A stretch of 64,000 bases of DNA from the NCBI RefSeq assembly GCF_900113305.1, contig NZ_FOOW01000011.1:24826-88825 (forward strand). Direction: 5' to 3'. This stretch comes from Prevotella sp. KH2C16 (lineage in GTDB: Bacteria > Bacteroidota > Bacteroidia > Bacteroidales > Bacteroidaceae). The position numbers and the translations under genes are program-made. The notes under the pieces are model-generated. The model searched no databases. It worked only from the letters and a program-made list of their open reading frames with translations, and was not told where the DNA came from. Of this stretch, positions 16,563 to 24,979 are shown piece after piece. Position 1 is the stretch's first letter; each line of letters opens with the position of its first letter.

Positions 16563-17437
16563 AGAATATCCTAAGACTGATACGGCTTCGCCAATGGGTG
16601 AAAAACCTCTTCGTGCTCGTGCCTCTGTTCTTCGGAGGTGCCCTGCTGAATGCCGAAGCCGTCTTTGCGGGCATTATCACTCTCGCCTCGTTCTGCTTCG
16701 TAGCCTCGTCGATATACTGCCTGAACGACATCCGAGATGTCGAAGCCGACCGGCGGCACCCCGTGAAATGTAAGCGGCCGATAGCCTCGGGTGCGGTAAC
16801 CATTGGCCAGGCCTACGCCTTTATGATAGTGATGTTTGCACTTTCGTTAGCCGTCTTGTTCCTGCTTCCGGCTCATCAGCTGGAGGTGGGAGGAGTGATT
16901 GTCTTCTATTTTGTCCTGAATGTAGCCTACTGTTTGAAGCTCAAGGAGTATGCCATCGTGGATGTCTGCATCGTGGCTTTCGGCTTCGTGCTCCGCATCT
17001 TGGCGGGAGGTGTCGCCGCGGAGGTGGTTCTCAGCAAGTGGATTATCCTCATGACCTTCCTTCTGACGCTGTTCCTGAGCTTCGCGAAGAGGCGCGACGA
17101 TGTGCTTCGGATGGACGAAACGGGCATCGCGCCGCGGAAGAATACCATCCGATATAACCTCACTTTTATCAATCAGGCCATCACTATCACCGCCTCGGTA
17201 ACGCTGGTGTGTTACATCATGTATACTGTTTCGCCCGAGGTTGTTGCCAATCTGCACACCGAGAACTTATATCTCACGAGCGTATTCGTGCTTGTGGGTC
17301 TGCTCCGCTACATCCAGATAGCGGTGGTAGACCAGCAGAGCGGCGACCCGACGAAGGTGATTCTCAAGGACCGCTTTACCCAACTGGTGGTCTTGGCATG
17401 GCTCATATCCTTCCTTTTCATCATCTATGTGGCATGA
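16559..17437 (+). CDS. UbiA-family prenyltransferase, decaprenyl-phosphate phosphoribosyltransferase type
   Basis: A 292-residue integral membrane prenyltransferase. It has the aspartate-rich motif NDIRDVEAD (residues 56-64) followed by HPVKCKRPIASG, as in the UbiA subgroup that transfers 5-phosphoribose from PRPP to a polyprenyl phosphate (DPPR synthase, first step to decaprenylphosphoryl-arabinose in mycobacteria). A second conserved loop reads FAKRRDDV. The start was set at the ATG overlapping the preceding TGA rather than an earlier in-frame codon. A HAD phosphatase and a GtrA protein follow at once, as expected for such a pathway. The lipid acceptor is inferred. Confidence 0.82.
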   Translation: MKNILRLIRLRQWVKNLFVLVPLFFGGALLNAEAVFAGIITLASFCFVASSIYCLNDIRDVEADRRHPVKCKRPIASGAVTIGQAYAFMIVMFALSLAVLFLLPAHQLEVGGVIVFYFVLNVAYCLKLKEYAIVDVCIVAFGFVLRILAGGVAAEVVLSKWIILMTFLLTLFLSFAKRRDDVLRMDETGIAPRKNTIRYNLTFINQAITITASVTLVCYIMYTVSPEVVANLHTENLYLTSVFVLVGLLRYIQIAVVDQQSGDPTKVILKDRFTQLVVLAWLISFLFIIYVA

Positions 17438-18018
17438 AACAGGTGTGGGTGTTTGACTTCGACGGTACGATTACCCGGCGCGATTCGCTGCTTGAGTTCA
17501 TCCGGTTTGCCTCAGGCAACGGGCGTTTCTGCCTCGGATTCCTACTCTATAGTCCGCTGCTCGTGCTCATGAAATTGCGTCTCTATCCCAACTGGAAAGC
17601 CAAGCAGAAGGTCTTCTCTTACTTTTTCAGGGGCAAGACGACAGCGGAATTTGATGCTCTGTGCCGCTCTTTTGTAGAGGAGAAACGGTCTCTGATACGA
17701 CCGGAGGCCGCTGAGAAGATAGCCGAAGGCCGTCGGCAGGGGGTGCAGGTGATGGTTGTGAGCGCGAGTGTCGACAACTGGGTGCAACCCTTCTTCCCGT
17801 CAGTCAAGGTGCTGGGGACGAAGGTTGAGGTGGCCGATGGTCGGCTTACGGGCCGCTTTCTGACCAGGAACTGCTATGGCGCGGAGAAGGTAAACCGCCT
17901 CAAGGAGGTGCTCACCGACCCTCGGGAGGCATACCATATCGTGGCTTTCGGCGACAGCCGGGGCGACAAGGAACTTCTGGAATATGCGGATGAAGGATAT
18001 TTTAGGCCGTTTGGATGA
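17434..18018 (+). CDS. HAD-family phosphatase, likely polyprenyl-phospho-sugar 5-phosphatase
   Basis: A 194-residue HAD superfamily (subfamily IB, phosphoserine-phosphatase-like) hydrolase. The nucleophile motif is DFDGT, with Asp 8 and Asp 10 in VFDFDGTITRRDS. Motif II is the serine in VVSASVDNW and motif IV is FGDSRGDKEL. Its ATG overlaps the stop of the UbiA-type gene (ATGA), so it probably removes the 5-phosphate from that enzyme's product, but this is inference from context. A hydrophobic helix around residues 30-50 could place it at the membrane. The start was chosen at the overlap, because the upstream frame only covers the previous gene. Confidence 0.85.
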   Translation: MKQVWVFDFDGTITRRDSLLEFIRFASGNGRFCLGFLLYSPLLVLMKLRLYPNWKAKQKVFSYFFRGKTTAEFDALCRSFVEEKRSLIRPEAAEKIAEGRRQGVQVMVVSASVDNWVQPFFPSVKVLGTKVEVADGRLTGRFLTRNCYGAEKVNRLKEVLTDPREAYHIVAFGDSRGDKELLEYADEGYFRPFG

Positions 18019-18388
18019 AACCAAGAGGCGATGGTTAGGCGAGGTGGTGCGCTTCGGAATCGTAGGAATCACCGCCACGCTGATTCAGTATCTGGTCTAC
18101 TGGGTCTGCCTGCGCTGGTTCAGTCCGGGGCTTTCGCTCACCGTGGGATATGTCGTGAGCTTCCTCTATAACTTCTATGCGTCCACGCATTTCACCTTCC
18201 GGGTGAAGGCAAATGCCCGGCACGGGGCGGGCTTCCTGCTCTCCCACGGAGTCAACTATCTGCTCCAGATGCTCACGCTGCAGTTCTTTCTCTGGCTGGG
18301 AGTCGGCGAGCAGTGGGCTCCGATACCGATGTTTGCCATCTGCGTGCCCGTGAATTTCTTGTTGGTTAGATATTTTTTGAAGCGATGA
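17984..18388 (+). CDS. GtrA-family membrane protein
   Basis: A 134-residue protein with four predicted membrane helices and the GtrA signature: RFGIVGITATLIQYLVYW at the first helix and the NFYASTHFTFR segment between helices two and three. GtrA proteins are thought to move or handle polyprenyl-phosphate-linked sugars; in mycobacteria a GtrA protein is linked to decaprenylphosphoryl-arabinose metabolism. It overlaps the HAD gene by 35 bp and the next gene by 4 bp. An ATG at 17990 is an alternative start two codons downstream. A flippase or scaffold role for the UbiA/HAD product fits the context. Confidence 0.88.
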   Translation: MRMKDILGRLDETKRRWLGEVVRFGIVGITATLIQYLVYWVCLRWFSPGLSLTVGYVVSFLYNFYASTHFTFRVKANARHGAGFLLSHGVNYLLQMLTLQFFLWLGVGEQWAPIPMFAICVPVNFLLVRYFLKR

Positions 18389-19785
18389 AGATAGGGAGTC
18401 TCTTTCAAATCAGGCGCGAGGAACGCTGGATTGCACTGTCGATCCTGCTCCTGCTGGTGGCTCTGAATGCCCTGACAATACTCAAATATGCCGCCCTTTT
18501 TACGCCCCTCCAGGGTAATTACTGGAACCTTTTCATCGGCAGATTCCATGTATCGGGCTTTGATCCGATCACCTATTATGTGGTTTCAGACTGGGAAGCG
18601 CGCTACAATGTCTATCGCCATCCGCTCTTGAGCTTCCTCATGTGGGTGCCCTATGTCGTCAACCGGGGTTGCATGGTGCTCTTCGGCATCAACTGCGTGC
18701 AGTTCATCGTCGCCTTGATGCTCATCTTCGCCGCCTTCTACGCCTTCATCTTCCTGCATCGTATATGTCGGGATGTGATAGGATTAGGGCGTTTTGACTC
18801 CGCCCTGCTCAGCTTTTTCCTCTATTCATTCGCCTTCGTGATGCTCTCGGCGATGGTGCCCGACCACTTCATTCTCTCCATGTTTGTGCTCTTGCTGACG
18901 CTCTATGTCTCGGGAATACTGATAAGAGAACACCGGAAAATGGGCATCTGGCAGACCGTCGTGCTGTTTTTCCTCACGGCGGGAATCTCCCTGAACAATG
19001 GCCTGAAGGTCTTTCTGGCTGGACTTTTCGTAAACCGAGGCCGCTTTTTCCACATTCGCTATCTGCTTCTTGCCGTCATTTTGCCGGCTTTGCTGCTATG
19101 GATGGGGGCACGGTATGAATACCACTATCTGGTGGCTCCCGGTGAGAATGCCCGCCATGCACAGCAAGCTAAGCGCAAGGCGGAGAAGAAACGCCGGGAT
19201 TCCATCCGTCTGGCGGAGGCCGTGAAGCTGCGTCAGACGCCGGGAGACACCGCCCGCAAGACGGCTCCGAAACCCAAGCCGAAGCGGCGCGTGCGGCAAG
19301 GCGCGCCGTTCATGCAGGGCCAGTTCATGCGCTGGAGCGACAAGACCACGCCCCGATGGGAGTCTGTCGTGGAGAACTTGTTTGGTGAAAGCATCCAGCT
19401 TCACCCCGATTACCTGCTGCAAGACGAGTTTCGGGTGCGCCCGATGATCGTGAAATACCGCTGGACGGTCAACTATGTAGCGGAGGGCTTGCTCGTGCTG
19501 CTCTTCCTCGTGGGCATCTGGTGCGGGCGACGCAGTCGTTTCCTGTGGCTCGCCCTGTCGTGGTTTGCGCTCGACCTGTTGCTCCACATCGGACTGGGCT
19601 TCGGCATCAACGAGGTCTATATCATGTCGGCACACTGGATTTTCGTCATCCCCATTGCCGTCGGCTATCTCCTGAAAGGCCTGTCCGCCTTGCCCCGCAG
19701 GATTGTCAGGACGGTTCTCGTGCTGCTGACCCTCTACCTATATGTTTATAACGGATACTTTATAATCGACTACATGACATGCTGA
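18385..19785 (+). CDS. Multi-pass membrane protein, candidate GT-C-type glycosyltransferase (DUF6080-like)
   Basis: A 466-residue protein with roughly ten hydrophobic segments and a basic hydrophilic region (about residues 250-310, with KPKPKRRVRQ) before the last four helices. It starts KIGSLFQIRREERWIAL and shares with its neighbour the motifs FHxSGFDxxTYxxxSDW, NxYRHPLL, MVPDHF, SLNNGxK and WESVVENLFGES. I relate it to proteins annotated as DUF6080, without being able to check. A GT-C fold using the polyprenyl-phosphate sugar made by the upstream trio is an attractive idea: early acidic residues in a periplasmic loop (SDWEARYN) would fit. No function is established. Confidence 0.75.
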   Translation: MKIGSLFQIRREERWIALSILLLLVALNALTILKYAALFTPLQGNYWNLFIGRFHVSGFDPITYYVVSDWEARYNVYRHPLLSFLMWVPYVVNRGCMVLFGINCVQFIVALMLIFAAFYAFIFLHRICRDVIGLGRFDSALLSFFLYSFAFVMLSAMVPDHFILSMFVLLLTLYVSGILIREHRKMGIWQTVVLFFLTAGISLNNGLKVFLAGLFVNRGRFFHIRYLLLAVILPALLLWMGARYEYHYLVAPGENARHAQQAKRKAEKKRRDSIRLAEAVKLRQTPGDTARKTAPKPKPKRRVRQGAPFMQGQFMRWSDKTTPRWESVVENLFGESIQLHPDYLLQDEFRVRPMIVKYRWTVNYVAEGLLVLLFLVGIWCGRRSRFLWLALSWFALDLLLHIGLGFGINEVYIMSAHWIFVIPIAVGYLLKGLSALPRRIVRTVLVLLTLYLYVYNGYFIIDYMTC

Positions 19786-21200
19786 AGATATTCAAGATCA
19801 AGCCCGAGGAACGATGGCTGGCCGTCGTCGCCCTGCTCTTCGTGGGCACACTCAACGCCTTGGTGGTGGCAGAATACTTCCCGCCGCTGGCCCAACCAGC
19901 TGCCGACTACCACAGCCTTGCCCGAGACACCTTTCATATCTCGGGCTTCGACGCGTGGACCTATTCCATCTTGAGCGACTGGCACGGCTGGGAATTCAAT
20001 ATCTATCGCCACCCGCTATTAGCCGTTTTCTGTCTTGTTCCTTTCCTGTTGAACCAAGCATTGCTGGCTCTTACGGGCGTGAACTGTGCCGTTCCCATCA
20101 TGGCGGTCATCGAATTGTTTTTCGGATTCTACTCCGTTATTTTCCTTTACCGCATCCTGCGCGAGGTGGTGGGTGCCTCCCGTCCCGATGCGACGCTGCT
20201 CACCGCCCTGTTTTTCACCTTTGCCTTCATCATCCTTACCGTCATGGTGCCCGACCACTTTAATATGTCGATGTGTATGATGCTCATCTGCCTCTACATA
20301 GCGGGTGTCAAAATCGGGAAGAAGCGGTTGATGACCGTGTGGCAGACGGTGCTCCTCTTCCTCTTCACGGCGGGCGTATCGCTCAACAACGGGATAAAGA
20401 TTTTCCTCGCGGCACTATTCACCAATGGGCGCAGATTCTTCCATCCGCGCTACCTGTTGCCTGCCGTCATCCTTCCCGCGGCCGTGATGTGGGGCATCGC
20501 CGTGCTCGAGTTTCAGGTCTGGGCACAGCCTTTGGAGACGGCGGCGCACCAGCGCATGGCCGCCCGCAACCGCTTTGTCAGGGACAGCGTGTATCAGGCC
20601 TTTCGGCAACGGCATCCTGAAATGGACAGCGCCGGCATCAAGGCCGCGGCCGACAAGGAGCTCAAGCGCATGGCCTACAAGAAGTATCTGGCCAATCATA
20701 CCAACCCGAAGATTGGCCGTCCGATGTCGAAGAAGGGCTTCATGGCGTGGACCGACAAGGAGACCGACCGCTGGCGCAGCGTGGTGGAGAACCTTTTCGG
20801 CGAGTCGTTACAGCTTCACAAGGCCAACCTTCTCCAGGATATCATGAAGGACAAGCGGCCGATGATCGTGCCGTATGAGAAGGATTACTACTATGGGATT
20901 GAGGCTTTGCTGGTCTTGCTGTTCCTTGCAGGCGTCTTCTTTGCCCGTCGCAGCAGGTTTTTCTGGCTCGTCTTCTCGTGGTTTGCGTTCGATATGGCCA
21001 TCTATATCGTACTGGGCTTCGGCATCAACGAGGTCTACATCATGACCTCGCAATGGGCTTTCATCCTCCCGATAGCCATGGCCTTCCTCTTCCGTGATAC
21101 CCGCGGATGGCTCCGCATGGCGTTGCGGGCGACGACGGGAGCACTCGCCTTGTATCTCATTATCTATAACGGCAGCCTGATCTTGACGCACCTGAGCTGA
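19779..21200 (+). CDS. Multi-pass membrane protein, paralogue of the preceding gene (DUF6080-like)
   Basis: A 473-residue membrane protein aligning along its full length with the gene just upstream. It has the same order of motifs: ISGFDAWTYSILSDW, NIYRHPLL, MVPDHFN, SLNNGIKIF, a long hydrophilic loop (about 250-330), VVENLFGESLQLH and GFGINEVYIM near the C-terminus. The pair therefore arose by duplication. It overlaps the first copy by 7 bp and closes the plus-strand operon. Two related candidate transferases sharing one lipid-sugar donor would explain the arrangement; this is inference. Confidence 0.75.
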   Translation: MLKIFKIKPEERWLAVVALLFVGTLNALVVAEYFPPLAQPAADYHSLARDTFHISGFDAWTYSILSDWHGWEFNIYRHPLLAVFCLVPFLLNQALLALTGVNCAVPIMAVIELFFGFYSVIFLYRILREVVGASRPDATLLTALFFTFAFIILTVMVPDHFNMSMCMMLICLYIAGVKIGKKRLMTVWQTVLLFLFTAGVSLNNGIKIFLAALFTNGRRFFHPRYLLPAVILPAAVMWGIAVLEFQVWAQPLETAAHQRMAARNRFVRDSVYQAFRQRHPEMDSAGIKAAADKELKRMAYKKYLANHTNPKIGRPMSKKGFMAWTDKETDRWRSVVENLFGESLQLHKANLLQDIMKDKRPMIVPYEKDYYYGIEALLVLLFLAGVFFARRSRFFWLVFSWFAFDMAIYIVLGFGINEVYIMTSQWAFILPIAMAFLFRDTRGWLRMALRATTGALALYLIIYNGSLILTHLS

Positions 21201-21242
21201 CCTCGTGCGGCCGTTGTCTTGACGGTCTGCCGTCAGAAGCTT

Positions 21243-21308
21243 GACAAAATCGGCGATTTTGTCAGACAATCTCGCCGATTTTGTCCCACGATTTCGCCGA
21301 TTTTGTCG
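21243..21308 (+). repeat. Intergenic array, three 22-bp palindromic units (locus 1)
   Basis: Three consecutive 22-bp units: GACAAAATCGGCGATTTTGTCA (a perfect 21-bp palindrome), then two variants with different left halves (GACAATCTCG and CACGATTTCG) but the same right half CGATTTTGTC. It lies between the convergent ends of the membrane-protein operon and a glycosyltransferase gene. An ACGGTCTT word follows on the right. Each unit could fold as a hairpin if transcribed. Confidence 0.93.
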
Positions 21309-21348
21309 CGCTGAAAGCCGTTAGAAAGAAACGGTCTTGCCGTCGGCC

Positions 21349-22260
21349 TTAGAATCGGAACCAGCCTTTCACCATGCCGCGGAGCCGTCTGAAGACTTTT
21401 GCCCGGAAGCTGTTGGTGCGGCCGTAGTAGCGTTCGAAGGCCTTACGGGCGGCTTCGTTTTCCTCGACGGGCGATATTTTCTCCACCCGGAGAGGCTGCA
21501 TCCACAGGCGGGAGACATAGGGATCGCCCGAGATGGAGTTCGTGCCCGACCCGTCGAGACCCTCGTTGGAGACGAGGGAACGCCCTACATTCAGCGACAG
21601 GATGTCCTCTAAGAAGAGCGAGGCGTTCCAACGGATGGCCCAGGAATTGTTTTTCCCCTCAATCTGACGGCGCAGCATGCGTGTGAAGCCGTAGGTGCCG
21701 TTGAAGTCGAAGCGTCTCGTGAGTCTTCTTTCCTCTAATTTCCGCAAAAGTTCCCGCCCGTCGGGATTGAAGTGCGCCCACGCCCGTTGCCAGGTGGCCC
21801 ACCCCCAACTACCCGTCCATTGGATGAGGAAGGTGTCGGGCAGGGTGGCATCCTGCGTGAAGTCGCACGCCTGGATGTGTCCCACGCGGGGCTCGTCCTT
21901 GTAGGTCTCGAGGGCCTCGTTCATGAACCGTAGGAAGTAGGGCGACACCACGAGGTCGTCTTCGAGCACGATGACGCGCCCGTGCCGGTTGATAACCGTC
22001 GACACGCCGTCGATCACATTGCGGGCTAACCCCCAGTTCTCGGTACGCTCGATGATGTGCACCTGCCTGAAACCGGTGGCACCATGCACGGTTTTCCTCA
22101 CCTGCCTGACGGCCTCCTCATCGGCTGCCGACCGTGCCGCGTCGGAATAGACATAGAGTTCTGAATCCTTCGCCTCCGCGTTTTGCAGGAGCGAGGCCAG
22201 TCCCCGCTCCACATGGAGGGGGCGATTATAGACAAAGAGTAATATCGGTGCAAGTTCCAT
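21349..22260 (-). CDS. Glycosyltransferase, family 2-like
   Basis: A 303-residue cytoplasmic protein with a GT-A type start (LAPILLFVYNRPLHVERGL) and the metal-binding acidic motif VLEDDLVVSP near residue 99. This is the arrangement of nucleotide-sugar transferases that use an extended LEDD motif. A tryptophan-rich WTGSWGWATWQRAW segment follows around residue 150. There is no membrane segment. It is the last gene of a minus-strand run starting with a flippase and shares its start with the end of the next gene (1-bp overlap). It likely adds a sugar to a lipid-linked surface glycan; donor and linkage are unknown. Confidence 0.82.
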   Translation of the reverse strand: MELAPILLFVYNRPLHVERGLASLLQNAEAKDSELYVYSDAARSAADEEAVRQVRKTVHGATGFRQVHIIERTENWGLARNVIDGVSTVINRHGRVIVLEDDLVVSPYFLRFMNEALETYKDEPRVGHIQACDFTQDATLPDTFLIQWTGSWGWATWQRAWAHFNPDGRELLRKLEERRLTRRFDFNGTYGFTRMLRRQIEGKNNSWAIRWNASLFLEDILSLNVGRSLVSNEGLDGSGTNSISGDPYVSRLWMQPLRVEKISPVEENEAARKAFERYYGRTNSFRAKVFRRLRGMVKGWFRF

Positions 22261-23150
22261 TATACATAGTTTCTTAGGTCTACATGCTGTGAAAGTTCGC
22301 GCGCCTTGACCACTTCTCCCGTGCGGAAGAGCAGTCCGAGGCCGATGGAGAGATAGGTGAAGCCGTAGCCCCAGCGGCCCTTGGCAAACGACTGCAGGGA
22401 CTTCTTGCCCACCGCCAGCACGCCTAAGGCGAAGGCCTTGCCGAAGGCGTAGTTGATATTGGTGTATTCCGAGAGGTGATAGACGCGCTCCGTGCGGAAG
22501 AACGACTGCCTCGTCTGCTGCCGGAACTCACGGTCGTGGTAGCCGAAGACGGTCGGTACGAAGCCCGTTCGCCATCCGTAGTGGTGCAAACGGTTGGAGA
22601 GGTCCTTGTCTTCGCCGTAGTGATAGAAGACGGGAGCGAAGAATCCCACCTCGCGCAGCGCCTTCATGGGCATATACCAGATGGCCGCGTTGATGAAGGG
22701 CACCTCTATGAGCTCGTCTTTCGGCAGGTTTTCGGGGCTGTCGATGCCGCAGTAGACGCTGAAGCCGTGCTCTATCTTATCGCCGTTGCCCGTCAGATGG
22801 ACGGGCGAGAGAACCCCGAAGTCGGGATGGCGGCGACTGGTCTCCACGAGGGCGGCCAGGGTGTCGGCGTCAATCCATGCGTCCTGGTTCAGCAGGAGCA
22901 CGCCGTCGTAGTCTTCACGGTCGGCCTTGTGCAGCCCGATGTTGTTCGCCTTGCCGAAGCCGAGGTTGCTCTTGTTCTCGATGAGGGTTATTTCCGGGTA
23001 GCGTTCCCGCAGGGTTCTCACGGTGTCGTCCCTGGAGCCGTTGTCCAGAACGATGATGTCTACCGGCATCGAGGACGCCTTCAGGGAACCCAGACAGCGG
23101 TTCATCCACTTCGTGAAGTTATAGGAAACGATGATGGCGAGTATTTTCAT
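22260..23150 (-). CDS. Glycosyltransferase family 2, rhamnosyltransferase-like
   Basis: A 296-residue GT2 protein with the N-terminal nucleotide-binding fold ILAIIVSYNFTKWMNRCL, the VLDNGSRDDT loop and the acidic LLNQDAWID motif (near residue 88), which replaces the usual DxD as in rhamnosyltransferase-like GT2 enzymes. A hydrophobic stretch near the C-terminus (about 235-265) may anchor it to the membrane. Its start overlaps the stop of the upstream gene by 4 bp. It acts in the same surface-glycan operon. Rhamnose as donor is a guess from family resemblance only. Confidence 0.85.
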   Translation of the reverse strand: MKILAIIVSYNFTKWMNRCLGSLKASSMPVDIIVLDNGSRDDTVRTLRERYPEITLIENKSNLGFGKANNIGLHKADREDYDGVLLLNQDAWIDADTLAALVETSRRHPDFGVLSPVHLTGNGDKIEHGFSVYCGIDSPENLPKDELIEVPFINAAIWYMPMKALREVGFFAPVFYHYGEDKDLSNRLHHYGWRTGFVPTVFGYHDREFRQQTRQSFFRTERVYHLSEYTNINYAFGKAFALGVLAVGKKSLQSFAKGRWGYGFTYLSIGLGLLFRTGEVVKARELSQHVDLRNYV

Positions 23151-24976
23151 GACGGGTCTTTTTTGATGATTTCTACTTCAATTCGTCCTATGGTGGCGGC
23201 CGTGAGGGAGTAGGTGCTGCCGAAGGAGCCGATGATGCGGCGGGTGCGCGACAGGGTGTAGAGCTCCACGAGGGCGTCTTCCATGCCCTCGGGCGTGCCT
23301 CTCTCCGCTTTCCGGGGCAGGGTGATGATGCGCCCGGGGAACTCTCTGCGCAGGTCGACCTTTACTTCCTCGTCGTCGGAAGCCAGATAGAAGCGGGTGT
23401 CTTCGGGCTCTTCCCGCATGCGGGCGACGAACAGCGAGGTGGGACTATACTGTATGGAGCGTTCCTGATCGGTGCGGCGGATGTGCACGCCGACCACTTT
23501 CCCGTTGAAACCGGCGGTCGTCAGGTCGATTCGCTGCTGTAGCTCGGAGACAGGACGGAAACCGTCGAAGGCGTCGGCGGGGATGTTCTGTGCCATGAAA
23601 TACACATGGCTGGCAAGCCATACCTTCCTGCCCTGCGCCCAGGAGGTGAAGTTGAAGCCGGCATACATGCGCCGCGTGGCTTCCTCCTCGTCCATCCTTG
23701 CGTCAAAGAAGAGCTTTTGAAAGAGCCTTGGAAGCTGGAGGTTGCGCTTGCGGGGACGGTCGTAGACCAGCTTGTCGACGAGCGTTGCCTGTCGCAGGGA
23801 TACCCCCTCGATGTCGAGCGGACGGAAAAGACGGTCGAAGCGGCAGCCCAGTCCCCAGTCTTCAAACCACAGGACGGTGAGCTTTGTGTTGCATTCCTTC
23901 GCCAGGCGGACGGCTGCCGAGATGGCTTTCATGCGGTTGCCGAGACCGCCGGAGGGTACGAAGACGATGCTTCCAGCAGCCCGCTGCCGGATTCGGGGTA
24001 AAGGAATGAACTTTGAAACCACCTTCCGGCATGTCGTCAGCGTGTGTTTCAGTAGTGAGGGGTTTTGCTCCGAGACCTTCAGAAACTCGGTTTCCCTCGT
24101 GATGTCGGCCTCCGTCCACTCGGGCATATACTGATGGGCGAGCTGTAGGAAATCGTCGGCATCGGCGTCTTCACCCTCGCTTCGGAGGAGGATTGACTGG
24201 TTGAGGCAGTTGCGGGCGTTGGCTTTGCGGAGCAGAGCGTAGACCTCCCGGTCGCGTTCCTGGAAGTAGCCGAGGAGCAGGTCTCGGTTTTTCAGGGAGA
24301 TGAGGGCACGCTTCTTGCGCCCTCCTCCCGTCCAGATGCTCGACTCGAGCTTGCGATAGACCGCCATCACGCGCCTCATGTAGTAGACATCCCCATGCTG
24401 CGCGTTGAGCATGTGCATGATGAAGTCGTAGCTCGTAACCTGGTCCATCCAGTCGGGGAGCGGTCCGAAGAGGCCGCGGCGATAGAATACGGAGACATTG
24501 GTGATGGGGTTGCAGAGGGCAAGATCGTGCAAGGAGACGGTCTCTTTCTGGCCTCCGTTGCTGAGGCTCTTGGTTCCGTTGGCCTCATAGAAGTTCACCA
24601 CGCGATGGAAACACATGCTGTATTGTGGGTGGGCATCCATGAAGTCGGCCTGTATCTGGAGCTTGCGCGCGTCCGTCCAGTAGTCGTCAGCCTCGCAGAC
24701 GGCGATGTACTGTCCTCTTGCGAGGTTATAGGTCTCGATGTAATTGCGCGCCAGTCCGAGGTTCTCGGTGTTCTCGTGGAGGACGATCTGTTCCGGATAG
24801 CGCTCCTTCCAGGCCTGGCAGCGGGTCAGGGTGCCGTCGCAGCTGTGGTCGTCGCCGATGATGAGCTCTATCGGGAACGAGGTCTGCTGCAAGACCACGC
24901 TGCGGATGGCCTCGTCGATGTATTGCTCTTGGTTGTAGGCGAGCATCAGCACGCTCACCTTGATGGCGTTCTCCAT
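23147..24976 (-). CDS. Bifunctional glycosyltransferase: GT2 domain plus fucosyltransferase-like domain
   Basis: A 609-residue protein made of two transferase modules. Residues about 1-230 are a GT2 domain with VSVLMLAYNQEQYIDEAIRS, IGDDHSCDGT and the acidic CEADDYW. Residues about 335-605 open with a glycine-rich FVPSGGLGNRMKAIS segment and carry GVHIRRTDQ, the basic motif found in the alpha-1,2/alpha-1,6/O-fucosyltransferase superfamily for GDP-fucose binding, followed later by SFGSTYSLTAA. A linker of about 100 residues joins them. The gene starts 3 bp after the flippase and overlaps the next GT2 gene, so one polypeptide probably adds two consecutive sugars. Fucose as donor is inferred. 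Confidence 0.82.
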   Translation of the reverse strand: MENAIKVSVLMLAYNQEQYIDEAIRSVVLQQTSFPIELIIGDDHSCDGTLTRCQAWKERYPEQIVLHENTENLGLARNYIETYNLARGQYIAVCEADDYWTDARKLQIQADFMDAHPQYSMCFHRVVNFYEANGTKSLSNGGQKETVSLHDLALCNPITNVSVFYRRGLFGPLPDWMDQVTSYDFIMHMLNAQHGDVYYMRRVMAVYRKLESSIWTGGGRKKRALISLKNRDLLLGYFQERDREVYALLRKANARNCLNQSILLRSEGEDADADDFLQLAHQYMPEWTEADITRETEFLKVSEQNPSLLKHTLTTCRKVVSKFIPLPRIRQRAAGSIVFVPSGGLGNRMKAISAAVRLAKECNTKLTVLWFEDWGLGCRFDRLFRPLDIEGVSLRQATLVDKLVYDRPRKRNLQLPRLFQKLFFDARMDEEEATRRMYAGFNFTSWAQGRKVWLASHVYFMAQNIPADAFDGFRPVSELQQRIDLTTAGFNGKVVGVHIRRTDQERSIQYSPTSLFVARMREEPEDTRFYLASDDEEVKVDLRREFPGRIITLPRKAERGTPEGMEDALVELYTLSRTRRIIGSFGSTYSLTAATIGRIEVEIIKKDPS

Positions 24977-24979
24977 ATC

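Noticed and set aside
21243..21308. Simple intrinsic terminator at the convergent gene ends
   Set aside because: The same three-unit array also occurs between divergent genes at 61186-61251 and lacks a U-run, so terminator function alone does not explain it.
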